Below are positions 53,617 to 62,664 of a DNA stretch of 64,000 nucleotides, in pieces. The notes beneath the pieces were generated by a model. It did not search any database. It was not told the origin of the DNA and was given only the letters and a program-made list of their open reading frames with translations. This stretch comes from Hyphomicrobium sp. CS1GBMeth3 (lineage in GTDB: Bacteria; Pseudomonadota; Alphaproteobacteria; Rhizobiales; Hyphomicrobiaceae). The stretch covers positions 310,001 through 374,000 of the forward strand of contig NZ_FPHO01000002.1 in assembly GCF_900117455.1 (NCBI RefSeq). Reading direction: 5' to 3'. Each line of letters starts with the position of its first letter. Positions within the stretch are counted from its first letter, which is position 1. The translations under genes were made by a program, and so were the position numbers.

Positions 53617-55112
53617 ACTGATTCGCCTTTCTGCGATCCGGCGTCCGGCTTTGCGTCCTTCGCACGCACGGGCAGCGTGACGAGCAGCGCCGTGCCAGCC
53701 GGCGACGTGGGCTCGATGACGAGCGTGCCGGACTGGGCACGCACGCGCTCGCGCATGCCGGAGAGGCCGAAGCCTACGGTGGCGCCATCCGCGATGCCGA
53801 CGCCGTCGTCGGCAACGCGAAGGCGGATCACGGAGCCGGACGGCGCTTCGTTGGTGGAGATCGTCACGGACACCAGTGAGGGTTTGCCGTGGCGCATGGC
53901 GTTGGTCAGTCCTTCCTGGACGCAGCGATAGAGTGTGAGATCGATATCCTCGCCGTAGCTCGTTTCGAGCCCCTGGAAGCTCTGCTCGAAACGCGTATCG
54001 GAATGGCGGCGCTTGAACGTCACGATCAGCTCGTCGAGAAGCTCCGACAGGGTGACACGCCCGAGCGCGACGGGACGCAGCCGGTTCAGAAGCGACCGCG
54101 TCAGGCTCTTCAAGCGCTCCGAGACGTGCGAGATCTCCTCGACGCAGGACAGGATCGGCTTTGCTTGGCTTTCGGGCAGCGCGCGGGCGTGGCGCTCGAT
54201 GGAGCCGGCGCCGGCGGTGATGCCGAACAGACAGGGACCGAATTCGTCGTGCAGATCGCGCGAGATCTGGCGGCGCTCGTCCTCCTGCACGGCGACGAGC
54301 TGGCGGTAGAGGCGGCTGTTCTCTGCGTGGGCACTGTCGAGCGCTCCGGCGAGCGTGTTGAAGCTGCCGACGATCGTTGCCAGCTCGCGCACCCGTGGCG
54401 GCTCGAGGCGCAGACCGTAATGACCGTCCTCGAGCTCGTGCATGCCCTCGGAGAGCGCGACCAGTGGATCGAGGACATAGCCCAGCACGAAATAGAGCCC
54501 GACCATCATCAACGCCGTGCCCCCGAGCCAAAGCAGCGCCATCATCTCCAGGAGCTCCCAGGCCTCGGCGATCTCGTCATCGGGTTCGCCCTTGATGACG
54601 ACGCTGCCGATCTGCTGGTTGCCGACGGTGATGGGGACGGTCTGCACCTCTTTCTTTGGTTTTGCGAGCGCGACGAACCAATCCGGAACCTGTTCGCGAT
54701 GGTGGTGCGTCGTGGTGGCCCGTGGGTCTTGCGGCTCGGTGAGAGGCTTTCCGTCAGCATCGCGGACGTGGATCGTCACGTGGCGAACCTGCGCCATCTC
54801 CTGCGCGAGCCGCCACGAGAAGGGCGCGAGATCGGCTATGCTGTCGATTTCCTGAGCCTGTGCTGCGATGTGGTGGCGCCAGAGTTCGACGTTTGACTGG
54901 GTCTCGACCGCAGCGCGGTTGCGGGCGTCCAAGACGGCAAGAATGCCCCCAATAAGGCCGGTCAGCAGCGTCAGAAGCGTGATGGCTATCAGGATCTGCC
55001 AGCGGAATGGGCACGCGTACCAACTGCGCGATATCGCGGCCGGAAGGGCGAGGCACGCGCGCTTGAGCCGCGCGAGGGGCGAAGGCGATTGCGGGCTGGG
55101 GGCATTAGGCAT
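53613..55112 (-). CDS. Orphan sensor histidine kinase (HisKA_3 type)
   Basis: A 499-residue membrane kinase with two transmembrane helices (about 38-62 and 188-214) enclosing a periplasmic sensor of about 125 residues that contains a TTTHHH run (133-138). HAMP follows (about 215-267), then a HisKA_3 dimerisation domain with phospho-acceptor His288 in SRDLHDEFGP and a HATPase domain (EGLTNAMRHG, VADDGVGIA). This class normally pairs with NarL/LuxR-type regulators, but none lies nearby, so the partner is elsewhere. The start at 55112 has AGGA upstream; an ATG at 55142 is possible. It converges on the transglutaminase cluster. Confidence 0.88.
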   Translation of the reverse strand: MPNAPSPQSPSPLARLKRACLALPAAISRSWYACPFRWQILIAITLLTLLTGLIGGILAVLDARNRAAVETQSNVELWRHHIAAQAQEIDSIADLAPFSWRLAQEMAQVRHVTIHVRDADGKPLTEPQDPRATTTHHHREQVPDWFVALAKPKKEVQTVPITVGNQQIGSVVIKGEPDDEIAEAWELLEMMALLWLGGTALMMVGLYFVLGYVLDPLVALSEGMHELEDGHYGLRLEPPRVRELATIVGSFNTLAGALDSAHAENSRLYRQLVAVQEDERRQISRDLHDEFGPCLFGITAGAGSIERHARALPESQAKPILSCVEEISHVSERLKSLTRSLLNRLRPVALGRVTLSELLDELIVTFKRRHSDTRFEQSFQGLETSYGEDIDLTLYRCVQEGLTNAMRHGKPSLVSVTISTNEAPSGSVIRLRVADDGVGIADGATVGFGLSGMRERVRAQSGTLVIEPTSPAGTALLVTLPVRAKDAKPDAGSQKGESV

Positions 55113-55332
55113 GCACTGATCCTGGGCGTGGGCAGGCGACATCGCAGCGCCAGGGCGAGGTCTGGCGCCGTCGCCGCAGCTGGTGGATGTCAGGAAGTGT
55201 TATAAAGTTACTGTTTGTTGACGTCCTGCCACAAGTAAAATTGCAGGACCTAAAATTGCGGGGTCGACCGCTGGACTTTGCAGGTATGATTTCCGTGCCC
55301 ATATCAGACGCGCGGCGGCCAGGAGAGATCCC

Positions 55333-56457
55333 ATGCGCATCGGTGTCCCGACAGAGATCAAGCCCGACGAGTATCGTGTTGGACTGGTTCCTGGATCGGT
55401 GAGGGAGCTGGCGTCGCGCGGGCATGAGGTGCTCGTACAATCGGGCGCCGGGGCCGGAATCTTCGCCGACGATGCCACTTATGAACGGGCCGGCGCGACC
55501 ATCCTGCCGACGGCGGAAGCCGTGTTCGAGGCGGCGGAGATGATCGTCAAGGTTAAGGAGCCGCAGCCGGTCGAGTATGCGCTGCTGAAGCCGCACCAGA
55601 TTCTCTTCACCTATCTGCATCTCGCCCCTGACCCGCAGCAGGCGCGCGGGCTTCTGCGCTCGGGCGCTGCCGCGATCGCCTACGAGACGGTGACGGACCC
55701 CGCCGGTGGCTTGCCGCTGCTGGCGCCGATGAGCGAGGTCGCGGGGCGGCTCTCGATCGAAGCCGCGGCCATTGGGTTACGCCGGCCGACGGGCGGGCGT
55801 GGCGTGCTGATGGGCGGCGTGCCGGGCGTGCGGCCGGCCAAGGTGGTGGTGCTCGGCGGTGGCGTGGTGGGGACGCACGCGGCGCGCATGGCAGCGGGGC
55901 TCGGCGCTGACGTGACGGTGATCGACAAGTCGCTACCGCGGCTGCGGCAGCTCGACGAGCTGTTCCAGGGTCGCGTGGCGACGCAAGCCTCGACGCTGCA
56001 CGCGGTCGAGGAGGCGGTGCTCGAGGCCGACGTGGTGATCGGTGCGGTGTTGGTGGCGGGAGCGAGCGCGCCGAAGCTCGTTCGCCGCGAGATGCTCGCG
56101 TCGATGAAGCGGGGCGCGGTGCTGGTCGACGTGTCGATCGATCAGGGCGGCTGTTTCGAGACCTCGCGGCCGACGACGCACGCCAACCCCACCTTCGAGG
56201 TGGAGGGCATCATCCACTACTGCGTCGCGAACATGCCGGGTGCGGTGCCGGTGACGAGCGCGCAGGCGCTCAACAATGCGACGCTGCCATTCGTTCTCAA
56301 GCTCGCCGACAAGGGGCTCGCGGCGTTCGATCGCGATCCGCATCTCGCGGCGGGGCTTAACGTGCGCGACGGGCGGATCATGCATTCCGCCGTAGCTGCC
56401 TCGCTCGGGTTCGACCGGCTCGGCGACGGCAAAGCACAGCCCGTTGCCGCGGCGTAG
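55333..56457 (+). CDS. ald: Alanine dehydrogenase
   Basis: A 374-residue NAD-dependent alanine dehydrogenase interconverting L-alanine and pyruvate plus ammonium. Substrate residues Arg15, Lys75 (VKVKEPQP) and His96 (YLHLAPD) are in place. The nucleotide fold has GGGVVG (174-179) and Asp198 for [21 protein letters not shown] and [18 protein letters not shown] are long family blocks. In methylotrophs the enzyme can link ammonium assimilation to pyruvate. The upstream gap of about 190 bases is A/T-rich in part. It converges with the lytic transglycosylase gene, with GGGCAACG/CGTTGCCC (56458-56493) between them. Confidence 0.95.
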   Translation: MRIGVPTEIKPDEYRVGLVPGSVRELASRGHEVLVQSGAGAGIFADDATYERAGATILPTAEAVFEAAEMIVKVKEPQPVEYALLKPHQILFTYLHLAPDPQQARGLLRSGAAAIAYETVTDPAGGLPLLAPMSEVAGRLSIEAAAIGLRRPTGGRGVLMGGVPGVRPAKVVVLGGGVVGTHAARMAAGLGADVTVIDKSLPRLRQLDELFQGRVATQASTLHAVEEAVLEADVVIGAVLVAGASAPKLVRREMLASMKRGAVLVDVSIDQGGCFETSRPTTHANPTFEVEGIIHYCVANMPGAVPVTSAQALNNATLPFVLKLADKGLAAFDRDPHLAAGLNVRDGRIMHSAVAASLGFDRLGDGKAQPVAAA

Positions 56458-56510
56458 GGGCAACGTCTGCAAGACGCGGAACGATCGTTGCCCGGTGATC
56501 CTCTGTCAGC

Positions 56511-57326
56511 TCAATGGCCGGCGAGTTTCGACGCCATGATGGCGATCGTGCGCTGATAGACCTGGGCACGGTTCCAATCGCGGATCACATTGTAATTGTG
56601 GGTGCCGGGTCCCCATGGCTGCCCAGGCTGCCAGCCGTGGCCTTTGAGGAAGTTGGCGGTGGAGGCGAGAATGTCGGGCACGCTGCGGATCAGATCCTTG
56701 CGCCCGTCGCCGTCGAAATCGACGGCGTAGCGGACATAGGGTGTCGGTAGGAACTGCGTCTGACCGATCTCGCCGGCCCAGCCGCCGCGCATCTCGGCCG
56801 GCGACATGTGGCCTTGGTCCACGATGCGCACGGCGTCGATGAGCTGGCCGGTGAAAAAGCCGGAGCGGCGGCAGTCGTAGGCCAGTGTCGCCAGCGAGCG
56901 GATGATCGAATACTTGCCGCTGGTGTCGGCTCCGAAGTTCGTTTCCAGACCCCAGATGGAAACCACGATCTCGCGCGGTACGCCGAACTGGCGCTCGACG
57001 CGATCGAACGTCGCGCGGTGTGTCTTGAGGCGCGCACGGGCGCGGCTGATCAGCGCCGTGCCGACGCGGCGCGCGTAGAACTGTTCGAATGAAAGTTTGA
57101 ACGACCGCTGATTGCGATCCAGGCGGATGATGCGCGGGTCATAGGTGACGCCACTCAGCGCAGACGCGATGGCGCGCCGAGATACGCCCTCTGCGGTTGC
57201 GCGCTTCTTGAAGCTCTCGAGCCACCGTCCGAACCCGCCCGCGCCTTCGCCGCAGGTTTGCGCGTGCGCGGTGGATGCTGCTCCGAGAAACATCAGGGCA
57301 AGCGTGGTGGCCAGCAGACTGCGCAT
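56511..57326 (-). CDS. Lytic murein transglycosylase (MltB-like)
   Basis: A 271-residue periplasmic lytic transglycosylase. The signal peptide ends near TAHA (22). The SLT_2-type domain carries the catalytic Glu128 in SIWGLETNFGADTSG, followed by the family blocks GEIGQTQFLPTPY and VDFDGDGRKDL. It cleaves peptidoglycan to 1,6-anhydromuramyl products. The start at 57326 has GGAG upstream and places the signal peptide first; the longer open frame reads through A/T-rich non-coding DNA. It is divergent from xoxF across nearly 300 bases. Confidence 0.92.
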   Translation of the reverse strand: MRSLLATTLALMFLGAASTAHAQTCGEGAGGFGRWLESFKKRATAEGVSRRAIASALSGVTYDPRIIRLDRNQRSFKLSFEQFYARRVGTALISRARARLKTHRATFDRVERQFGVPREIVVSIWGLETNFGADTSGKYSIIRSLATLAYDCRRSGFFTGQLIDAVRIVDQGHMSPAEMRGGWAGEIGQTQFLPTPYVRYAVDFDGDGRKDLIRSVPDILASTANFLKGHGWQPGQPWGPGTHNYNVIRDWNRAQVYQRTIAIMASKLAGH

Positions 57327-57461
57327 ATTTCGGTGCTCCGTCGTCGTTTTATTTTTCAGGAACTTAATCTGCGGTCTGCGCAATTGAAAATCCGTTATCG
57401 AACATTGTTGTTTTCTTACAAGCGAATAACATTGGTGCACAAACTGTCCATCTATTTCCGA

Positions 57462-57506
57462 TATAATTTGACTGCTGATGGCATTTGTCATGGGTCAATT
57501 TGTCAT
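57462..57506 (+). promoter_or_regulatory. Promoter-like elements upstream of xoxF
   Basis: A consensus -10-like TATAAT lies at 57462-57467, about 160 bases before the xoxF start, without a clear -35 box at normal spacing. Just downstream, ATTTGTCAT occurs twice in direct repeat (57483-57491 and 57498-57506), a 15-base period. The whole 57330-57600 stretch is strikingly A/T-rich for this genome. A long leader with a repeated operator is plausible for a tightly regulated, highly expressed methanol dehydrogenase gene; the regulator is unknown. Confidence 0.4.
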
Positions 57507-57624
57507 AAGCCCTACGTGCTATTGCAATGCGACTTCCCATCGGTGCGGAATTAATCTCCTCGCGTTTCCCTTGATATCCCAGAGACATGTGCTGGACATG
57601 CCATCGGGTGGGCACGGAGGAATT

Positions 57625-59445
57625 ATGCAACAGAGGACTTTTGCAATTGCTCTTGCTGGAGCAATGGCGTTTTCGCTTCCTGCTTTTGCCAATGACGAGG
57701 TCAAGAAGCTTTCGGAAGACCCCAACAACTGGGCGCAGCAGAATGGCGATTATGCCCATACGCGCTTCTCGAAACTCGATCAGATCAATGTATCAAACGT
57801 CAAGGACCTGAAGGTCGCCTGGACCTTCTCGACTGGAGTCCTGCGTGGCCACGAGGGCTCGCCGATCGTGATCGGGGATACGATCTACATCCACACGCCG
57901 TTCCCGAACACAGTCTACGCGCTCAACCTCGCCGACGAGAACAAAATCATCTGGTCGTATGAGCCGAAGCAGGATCCGTCGGTCATCGGCGTGATGTGCT
58001 GCGATACGGTCAATCGCGGCGTTGCCTACGGCGACGGCAAGATCTTCCTCTATCAGGCCGACACGACGCTGGTCGCACTCGATTCGAAGACCGGCAAAGA
58101 GGTCTGGAAGGTGACCAATGGCGATCCGAAGCGCGGCGAGACGGGCACGAGCGCTCCGGTTGTCGCGAAGGATAAGGTGATCGTCGGCATCTCCGGCGGC
58201 GAGTACGGCGTGCAGGGCCACCTCACGGCCTACAGCCTCAAGGACGGCAGCCGCGTTTGGAAAGCCTACTCGGTCGGCCCGGACGATCAGATCCTGTTCG
58301 ATCCCGAGAAAACCACGTCGCTCGGCAAGCCGGTCGGCAAGGACAGCTCGGTCAAGACCTGGACCAGCGATCAGTGGAAGATCGGTGGCGGTACCACTTG
58401 GGGCTGGTACTCGTTCGACCCCAAGCGCAACCTCATCTACTACGGTACGGGCAACCCCTCGACCTGGAACCCGGCGCAGCGCGCAGGACCCGACGGCAAG
58501 CCGATCGACCAGAAGTGGTCGCTCGCGATCATCGCGCGTGATGTCGACACGGGCGTTGCCAAGTGGGCGTATCAGCTGACGCCGTTCGACGAGTGGGACT
58601 ACGACGCGGTCAACGAGTCGATTCTGGTCGACGACGTCGAGATCAAGGGCAAGACGCATGACGTGCTGGTGCGCCTCGATCGCAACGGCTTCGGCTACAC
58701 CATCGACCGCGAGACGGGCATTCCGCTGGTCGCCGAAAAGTTCGATCCGGCCGTCAACTGGGCGACGGAGGTTGACCTCGACCCGAAGAGCGCGACGTAC
58801 GGCCGTCCGAAGGTGGATCCGAAGTACTCGACCTTCCTCAACGGTCCTGACGTCAATACGCGCGGCATCGTTCCGGCTGCGCTCGGCACCAAGGATCAGC
58901 AGCCGGCAGCCTACTCGCCGCTGACCAAGCTGTTCTACGTGCCGACCAACCACGTCGCCATGGACTACGAGCCGTTCAAGGTGACATACGCGCCTGGCCA
59001 GCCCTACGTGGGCTCGACGGTGTCGATGTTCCCGCCGGAGGGCTCCGATCACCTCGGCAACTTCATTGCCTGGGATCACGTCAACGGCAAGATCGTGTGG
59101 TCGAAGAAGGAGCAGTTCTCGGTGTGGTCGGGTGCGCTCGTGACGGCGGGCGGCGTGGTTTTCTACGGCACGCTCGAAGGTTACTTCAAAGCGCTCGATC
59201 TCAAGGATGGCTCTGAGCTGTTCCGCTTCAAGACCCCGTCCGGCATCATCGGCAACGCCTTCACCTACACGCACAAGGACAAGCAGTACGTCGGCGTCTA
59301 CTCGGGCGTCGGCGGCTGGGCCGGCATCGGCCTCGCAGCGGGCCTCGACAATCCGACCGAGGGCCTTGGTGCCGTCGGCGGCTATGCGAGCCTCAAGCAG
59401 TACACGACGCTCGGCGGCTCTCTGACCGTGTTCTCGCTCCCCTAG
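57625..59445 (+). CDS. xoxF: Lanthanide-dependent methanol dehydrogenase XoxF
   Basis: A 606-residue PQQ-dependent periplasmic alcohol dehydrogenase that oxidises methanol. The signal peptide ends at PAFA (22). The adjacent-cysteine disulfide is Cys125-Cys126 (GVMCCDTVN). Metal ligands by family position are Glu193 (GGEYG), Asn277 (GTGNPS), catalytic Asp325, and Asp327 in DEWDYDAVN. Asp two residues after the catalytic Asp is the hallmark of rare-earth-binding XoxF; calcium-type MxaF has Ala there. The ATG at 57625 has a strong GGAGG five bases upstream. Neither the cytochrome xoxG nor xoxJ follows directly. A terminator lies 90 bases downstream. Confidence 0.96.
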   Translation: MQQRTFAIALAGAMAFSLPAFANDEVKKLSEDPNNWAQQNGDYAHTRFSKLDQINVSNVKDLKVAWTFSTGVLRGHEGSPIVIGDTIYIHTPFPNTVYALNLADENKIIWSYEPKQDPSVIGVMCCDTVNRGVAYGDGKIFLYQADTTLVALDSKTGKEVWKVTNGDPKRGETGTSAPVVAKDKVIVGISGGEYGVQGHLTAYSLKDGSRVWKAYSVGPDDQILFDPEKTTSLGKPVGKDSSVKTWTSDQWKIGGGTTWGWYSFDPKRNLIYYGTGNPSTWNPAQRAGPDGKPIDQKWSLAIIARDVDTGVAKWAYQLTPFDEWDYDAVNESILVDDVEIKGKTHDVLVRLDRNGFGYTIDRETGIPLVAEKFDPAVNWATEVDLDPKSATYGRPKVDPKYSTFLNGPDVNTRGIVPAALGTKDQQPAAYSPLTKLFYVPTNHVAMDYEPFKVTYAPGQPYVGSTVSMFPPEGSDHLGNFIAWDHVNGKIVWSKKEQFSVWSGALVTAGGVVFYGTLEGYFKALDLKDGSELFRFKTPSGIIGNAFTYTHKDKQYVGVYSGVGGWAGIGLAAGLDNPTEGLGAVGGYASLKQYTTLGGSLTVFSLP

Positions 59446-59535
59446 AGGACCGACGATGCCTACTTCGGGCTCGCACGGCCCGAAGCGATCATGGTCCTAG
59501 CGCTTCCTCCGAAGTTCTAGGTTTGCGAGCAACTG

Positions 59536-59570
59536 GGCCGGCATGGAACCACGCACCATGCCGGCCTTTT
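59536..59570 (+). terminator. Rho-independent terminator after xoxF
   Basis: A perfect 11-bp stem, GGCCGGCATGG / CCATGCCGGCC, with a 9-base loop is followed by TTTT. It ends the xoxF transcript and shows the gene is monocistronic unless read-through occurs. Confidence 0.8.
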
Positions 59571-59625
59571 CGTTAAATTTCCGGCGCGCCGCGGTGTGCT
59601 CGGTCCAGGACAGGACCTGACGACG

Positions 59626-60468
59626 TCATGCGAAATACCGGGGTCCCAGCAGCAGCCAAAGCCCGCCGGCAATCATTGCGACGCCAGATATGCGAGCTAT
59701 CCACGGTCCGTGCGGCAGGATCTTCTCGGCGAGGACAAGGATTGCGAGCCCCGCGATCCAGACGAGGTTCATGATCCCGCCAGCAAAAAGCAGCGCCATC
59801 AATAGCCAGCAGCAGCCGAGGCAGTAGGCGCCGTGCTTCGCGCCCATGCGCAGCGCGCCCAAGGCGCCTGGTCTGAAGTTTGCGGCGAGGAACTGGGCGG
59901 GCGCGCGGCAGTGATCGAGACAAACGTGCTTGAGCGGCGTTAGCTGATATGTTCCCGCCGCGAGGAGAAGCACGCCGGAGAGCAGAGAGCTGGTGCTCCA
60001 CATCAGCATGGTGTGCATCAGCCCGGCGCGCTCAAGCCCCCACTGCAGACCGGTGGCCAATGCGCTGAAGCTCATCCAGGCCAGCAGGTAGCCCAGGGCA
60101 AAGGCGAACGTCGGTGTTGTTGCGCCGGCGATCCTGCCGAGCTTGCGCTCGTAGCGGTGGACATGAGCATAGAGCAGAATGGTCGGCGCGGCGCTCGGCG
60201 TCATCATCGCAATCATCATGATCCACCACATGAAGAACATGACGACTGCGTATCCGGCAGTCCACTCCGGTGCCATTCCGGTGCTCGCTGGCGGCGGGAA
60301 GGTCCATGTCGTCATGGCAAGAACGCTCATGCCGGTGCCGGATCCGCTCAGCACCCACCACCAGGAGAGCGCCGTAAGCAGCGCAAGGCCGACCGCAATG
60401 ATGAGCCGTTCGCTCTTGAGGACTGCCTCGACGCGGGTCGTCTCCGTTGGCATGCGTCCGCCGCTCAC
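59626..60468 (-). CDS. DUF2182 integral membrane protein
   Basis: A 280-residue polytopic protein with about seven hydrophobic helices, Met-rich in the second and third (MFFMWWIMMIAMMTPSAAPT). It has a cytoplasmic or periplasmic loop with HVCLDHCRAP and a membrane-edge KHGAYCLGCCWLLM, the conserved Cys/His positions of DUF2182. The family is described as predicted metal-binding membrane proteins; transport or insertion of copper has been suggested but not shown here. The GTG at 60468 overlaps the stop of the DUF1326 gene (GTGA), so the two are translationally coupled; an ATG at 60453 is possible. Confidence 0.85.
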   Translation of the reverse strand: MSGGRMPTETTRVEAVLKSERLIIAVGLALLTALSWWWVLSGSGTGMSVLAMTTWTFPPPASTGMAPEWTAGYAVVMFFMWWIMMIAMMTPSAAPTILLYAHVHRYERKLGRIAGATTPTFAFALGYLLAWMSFSALATGLQWGLERAGLMHTMLMWSTSSLLSGVLLLAAGTYQLTPLKHVCLDHCRAPAQFLAANFRPGALGALRMGAKHGAYCLGCCWLLMALLFAGGIMNLVWIAGLAILVLAEKILPHGPWIARISGVAMIAGGLWLLLGPRYFA

Positions 60469-61106
60469 GCCGCGCGGTGCTTGATGACACCGTGATTGTT
60501 CAGATGCAGGCGGGCGAACTGGCCATAGGTGTTCTCGAGCGTGAGCTCGATCTTGCCACGGGTCTTACTGGAGCCGCTGCCGATCTCGGCGATCTCGTAC
60601 TCGAAGCCGTCCGGGATGTCGATTCGCGCGCGGTGCTCGGCGCCGGTGACCGGGTTGCGGATGGGCTCGCCATGGCATTCGATGAGGCCGGGAACGACAA
60701 AGCGCCCACGGCGGGCATCGACGTCGACGTCGAACTCGATCGGTGCGAAGACGGGATCGAAGACCTCCGAGACGGTCGCAGCGAAAACGGCAAACACCGT
60801 GGCCATCGGATCAGTATCCTGGCCAGAGATGATTCTCAGGATGGCGTCGCGTTGTGCCTCGCTTGCGCGCTCGTCGACGAACGGCTGCGCCTTGCCATTG
60901 CCCTCGTGGATCGCGCCCGGCCAGGCAAAAATGCCGCCGAAACGCAAGCCAGTCAGGTTCACGTCCCCAAAACGGCCTTCGGTAATCTCGTTGCAGGCGA
61001 CGGCCTGGCAGTTGCCGTGCGTGGGCAGGGCATTGAATTGGCAGGGGCAGCCATAGGCGCAGTTGCAGTTCACAAACTCGGTGGTGCGGATTTCCCAAGG
61101 TGTCAT
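60465..61106 (-). CDS. DUF1326 cysteine-rich protein
   Basis: A 213-residue soluble protein of the DUF1326 family. The N terminus carries a dense cysteine cluster, FVNCNCAYGCPCQFN, with Cys14, 16, 20 and 22, followed by Cys33 (HGNCQA), suggesting metal or cofactor binding. The remainder is a beta-rich domain. DUF1326 and DUF2182 genes occur side by side in many genomes and presumably act together, perhaps in metal handling; this is inference. The ATG at 61106 has GGGAGG at good spacing, whereas for the ATG at 61115 the same sequence lies too close. Confidence 0.87.
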   Translation of the reverse strand: MTPWEIRTTEFVNCNCAYGCPCQFNALPTHGNCQAVACNEITEGRFGDVNLTGLRFGGIFAWPGAIHEGNGKAQPFVDERASEAQRDAILRIISGQDTDPMATVFAVFAATVSEVFDPVFAPIEFDVDVDARRGRFVVPGLIECHGEPIRNPVTGAEHRARIDIPDGFEYEIAEIGSGSSKTRGKIELTLENTYGQFARLHLNNHGVIKHRAA

Positions 61107-61299
61107 TATGGTCATCCTCCCTAGTGCGCCGACGGCCGACTGGGGATGCTCGCGTGGCAGCAGCGGCGGTGGCCTTGGCTATTCTAGCGATGCAACGAGC
61201 CAGGGCAACGCATGGCGAATGGATGGAAGATGTCATCCATGTCCAAGTCGAAGGAAGTCGACGAGAAATCGCGATTTCAAGTGGGCGCCTCTCGGACGT

Positions 61300-61575
61300 T
61301 TACCGCGTCTCCCCGTTCTCAGCTCTCAGCGTCATGATGCAGGCGACGACATTGCGGATCTCCTCTCGCGACAAGGCGACGGACGGCATGGTCTGGCGCG
61401 ACGCGCCGCAGCCACTGCCATCGGTCTGCTGCTGGGATCCCAGTCTGGCAGGGCCGGTCACCCCGACCCCGACAAGGGCCACGCGCTGGCAAAGAGCGTG
61501 TGCGCGGAGTGTCATCTGATCGGGCACCAAACGCCACCGACTATTCCCGCCGATGTTCCAAGCCTCTGGGCCTCG
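61300..61575. pseudogene. Small cytochrome c gene split by an inversion
   Basis: Two halves of a class I cytochrome c lie head to head. Reading rightward from about 61393, the plus strand gives a signal-like ARRAAATAIGLLLGSQS and then KGHALAKSVCAECHLIG, with the haem site CAECH at 61501-61515. Reading leftward from 61398, the minus strand gives RQTMPSVALSREEIRNVV and ends at a stop at 61300-61302, the typical C-terminal helix with an axial-Met-like MPSV. The halves abut at about 61395, beside the palindrome GGCGCG/CGCGCC (61395-61407). An in-place inversion of the 5' half explains this best. The rest of 61107-61604 shows nothing recognisable. Confidence 0.5.
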
Positions 61576-61604
61576 CTCGATATATGGAACCACGCAAGTT
61601 CGGC

Positions 61605-62027
61605 TCAGCGGATACGTTCCGCCAAGTCTTCTTCCTCGTCCAGGCGATCTATTTCCACGCCCTTGAAATCGGCCCGCGATACGACGCCCCAAATACGGTC
61701 GCGATCCACGACGGGAACGTGGCGAAAACCACCGTCGCTCATGGCCCGCAGCGCATCAATGGCCCTGTGCTCCGGTGTGATCGTTACGGGATGCGGGGTC
61801 ATCGCCTGCTCAAGTGTGACCTTCGCTGCGCCGCCTCCCTGAGCCAGCACTTTAACCGCGTCCCGGCCTGTGAAGATGCCGAGCAAGTGTTCGTGATCGT
61901 CCACGACGAGGACGGAGCCGACGTGCCGCTCCCGCATGGCTTTGCACGCGCTCTGGACGTTCTCTCCCGCATGCATGAGGAGCGGGTTCTGATCCTTGAG
62001 GATGTAGTGCATCCTGCGATTGATCAT
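61605..62027 (-). CDS. CBS-domain pair protein
   Basis: A 140-residue protein consisting almost wholly of two CBS motifs (about 15-70 and 80-135, with SVLVVDDHEHLLGIFTGRD and HVPVVDRDRIWGVVSRAD). Such stand-alone pairs bind adenine nucleotides and act as energy or ligand sensors; the partner is not known. The start at 62027 has AAGGGAG nine bases upstream and gives the compact form. It lies 41 bases downstream of the cytochrome c556-like gene on the same strand. Confidence 0.85.
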   Translation of the reverse strand: MINRRMHYILKDQNPLLMHAGENVQSACKAMRERHVGSVLVVDDHEHLLGIFTGRDAVKVLAQGGGAAKVTLEQAMTPHPVTITPEHRAIDALRAMSDGGFRHVPVVDRDRIWGVVSRADFKGVEIDRLDEEEDLAERIR

Positions 62028-62068
62028 GAGCGGATCTCCCTTGGTTCCTTTTGCTTGGTGACGGGACA

Positions 62069-62524
62069 CTATGGGGCCAAGCGGTACGTTGCATGGCAGC
62101 TGATGCAGTTTCCGAGGATGTCCCGCAAACTGTTGAGCACCTCGGCGCGTGAGGTTCCGCGCCGTGCCTTCTCGGCGAGCCTGTCGAACTTGTCGTGTGT
62201 GTCGAAGCTGATCATGCTGAAGCCGATCGGCACCTTGAGGCCCGTTGCCGGGTCCGCGTCCTGAAGGAGCTTAGCACCCGATCTCGCGGCGATCTCGGGT
62301 ACGCGGCTGACGTCGTTCTCTGCCATCACAGCGACGATACCTTGAATTGTCTCAAGATACGTCCGCATGCCGGACAGCAGCTCCTCGGCTTGGGCCGGGG
62401 AGAGCGCGACAGCCTCCCGCGGATCGCCCTTGGCCTGGGGCGGGCGTTGCGCGGCCGACGGAAGCGGGAGCGCCGATATAGTGAGGGCGCAAATCGCCGC
62501 GAGAGAAAACCCTTTTTGAGGCAT
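62069..62524 (-). CDS. Class II c-type cytochrome (c556/c'-like)
   Basis: A 151-residue periplasmic cytochrome. The signal peptide ends near PSAA/Q (25). The body is helical, and the haem-binding CISCH lies at 140-144, close to the C terminus, as in class II four-helix-bundle cytochromes. Met53 in an early helix could be the sixth ligand, as in c556, but this is not certain. It may carry electrons or bind small gases. The start at 62524 (MPQKGFSLAAIC) begins the signal peptide; the longer frame adds no support. It is divergent from another small cytochrome gene. Confidence 0.8.
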   Translation of the reverse strand: MPQKGFSLAAICALTISALPLPSAAQRPPQAKGDPREAVALSPAQAEELLSGMRTYLETIQGIVAVMAENDVSRVPEIAARSGAKLLQDADPATGLKVPIGFSMISFDTHDKFDRLAEKARRGTSRAEVLNSLRDILGNCISCHATYRLAP

Positions 62525-62664
62525 GAAGGCTCCTGGTGTTGGAAATTGAAAAATAACACCACTCGGGGACAGCTTGGTTTGATCGGGATCAGAGACCTGC
62601 TGCCAGCGGACATAGAGCATCAAGTTGCAATACGATCTCGTCGCCGAATTCAGGAGGGCCGTTT

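Noticed and set aside
57793..59274. Minus-strand open frame of 493 codons
   Set aside because: Antisense to xoxF, whose identity is secure from active-site residues.
57625..59445. Calcium-type methanol dehydrogenase MxaF
   Set aside because: Asp327 two residues after the catalytic Asp is the lanthanide mark of XoxF, and no mxaJGI genes follow.
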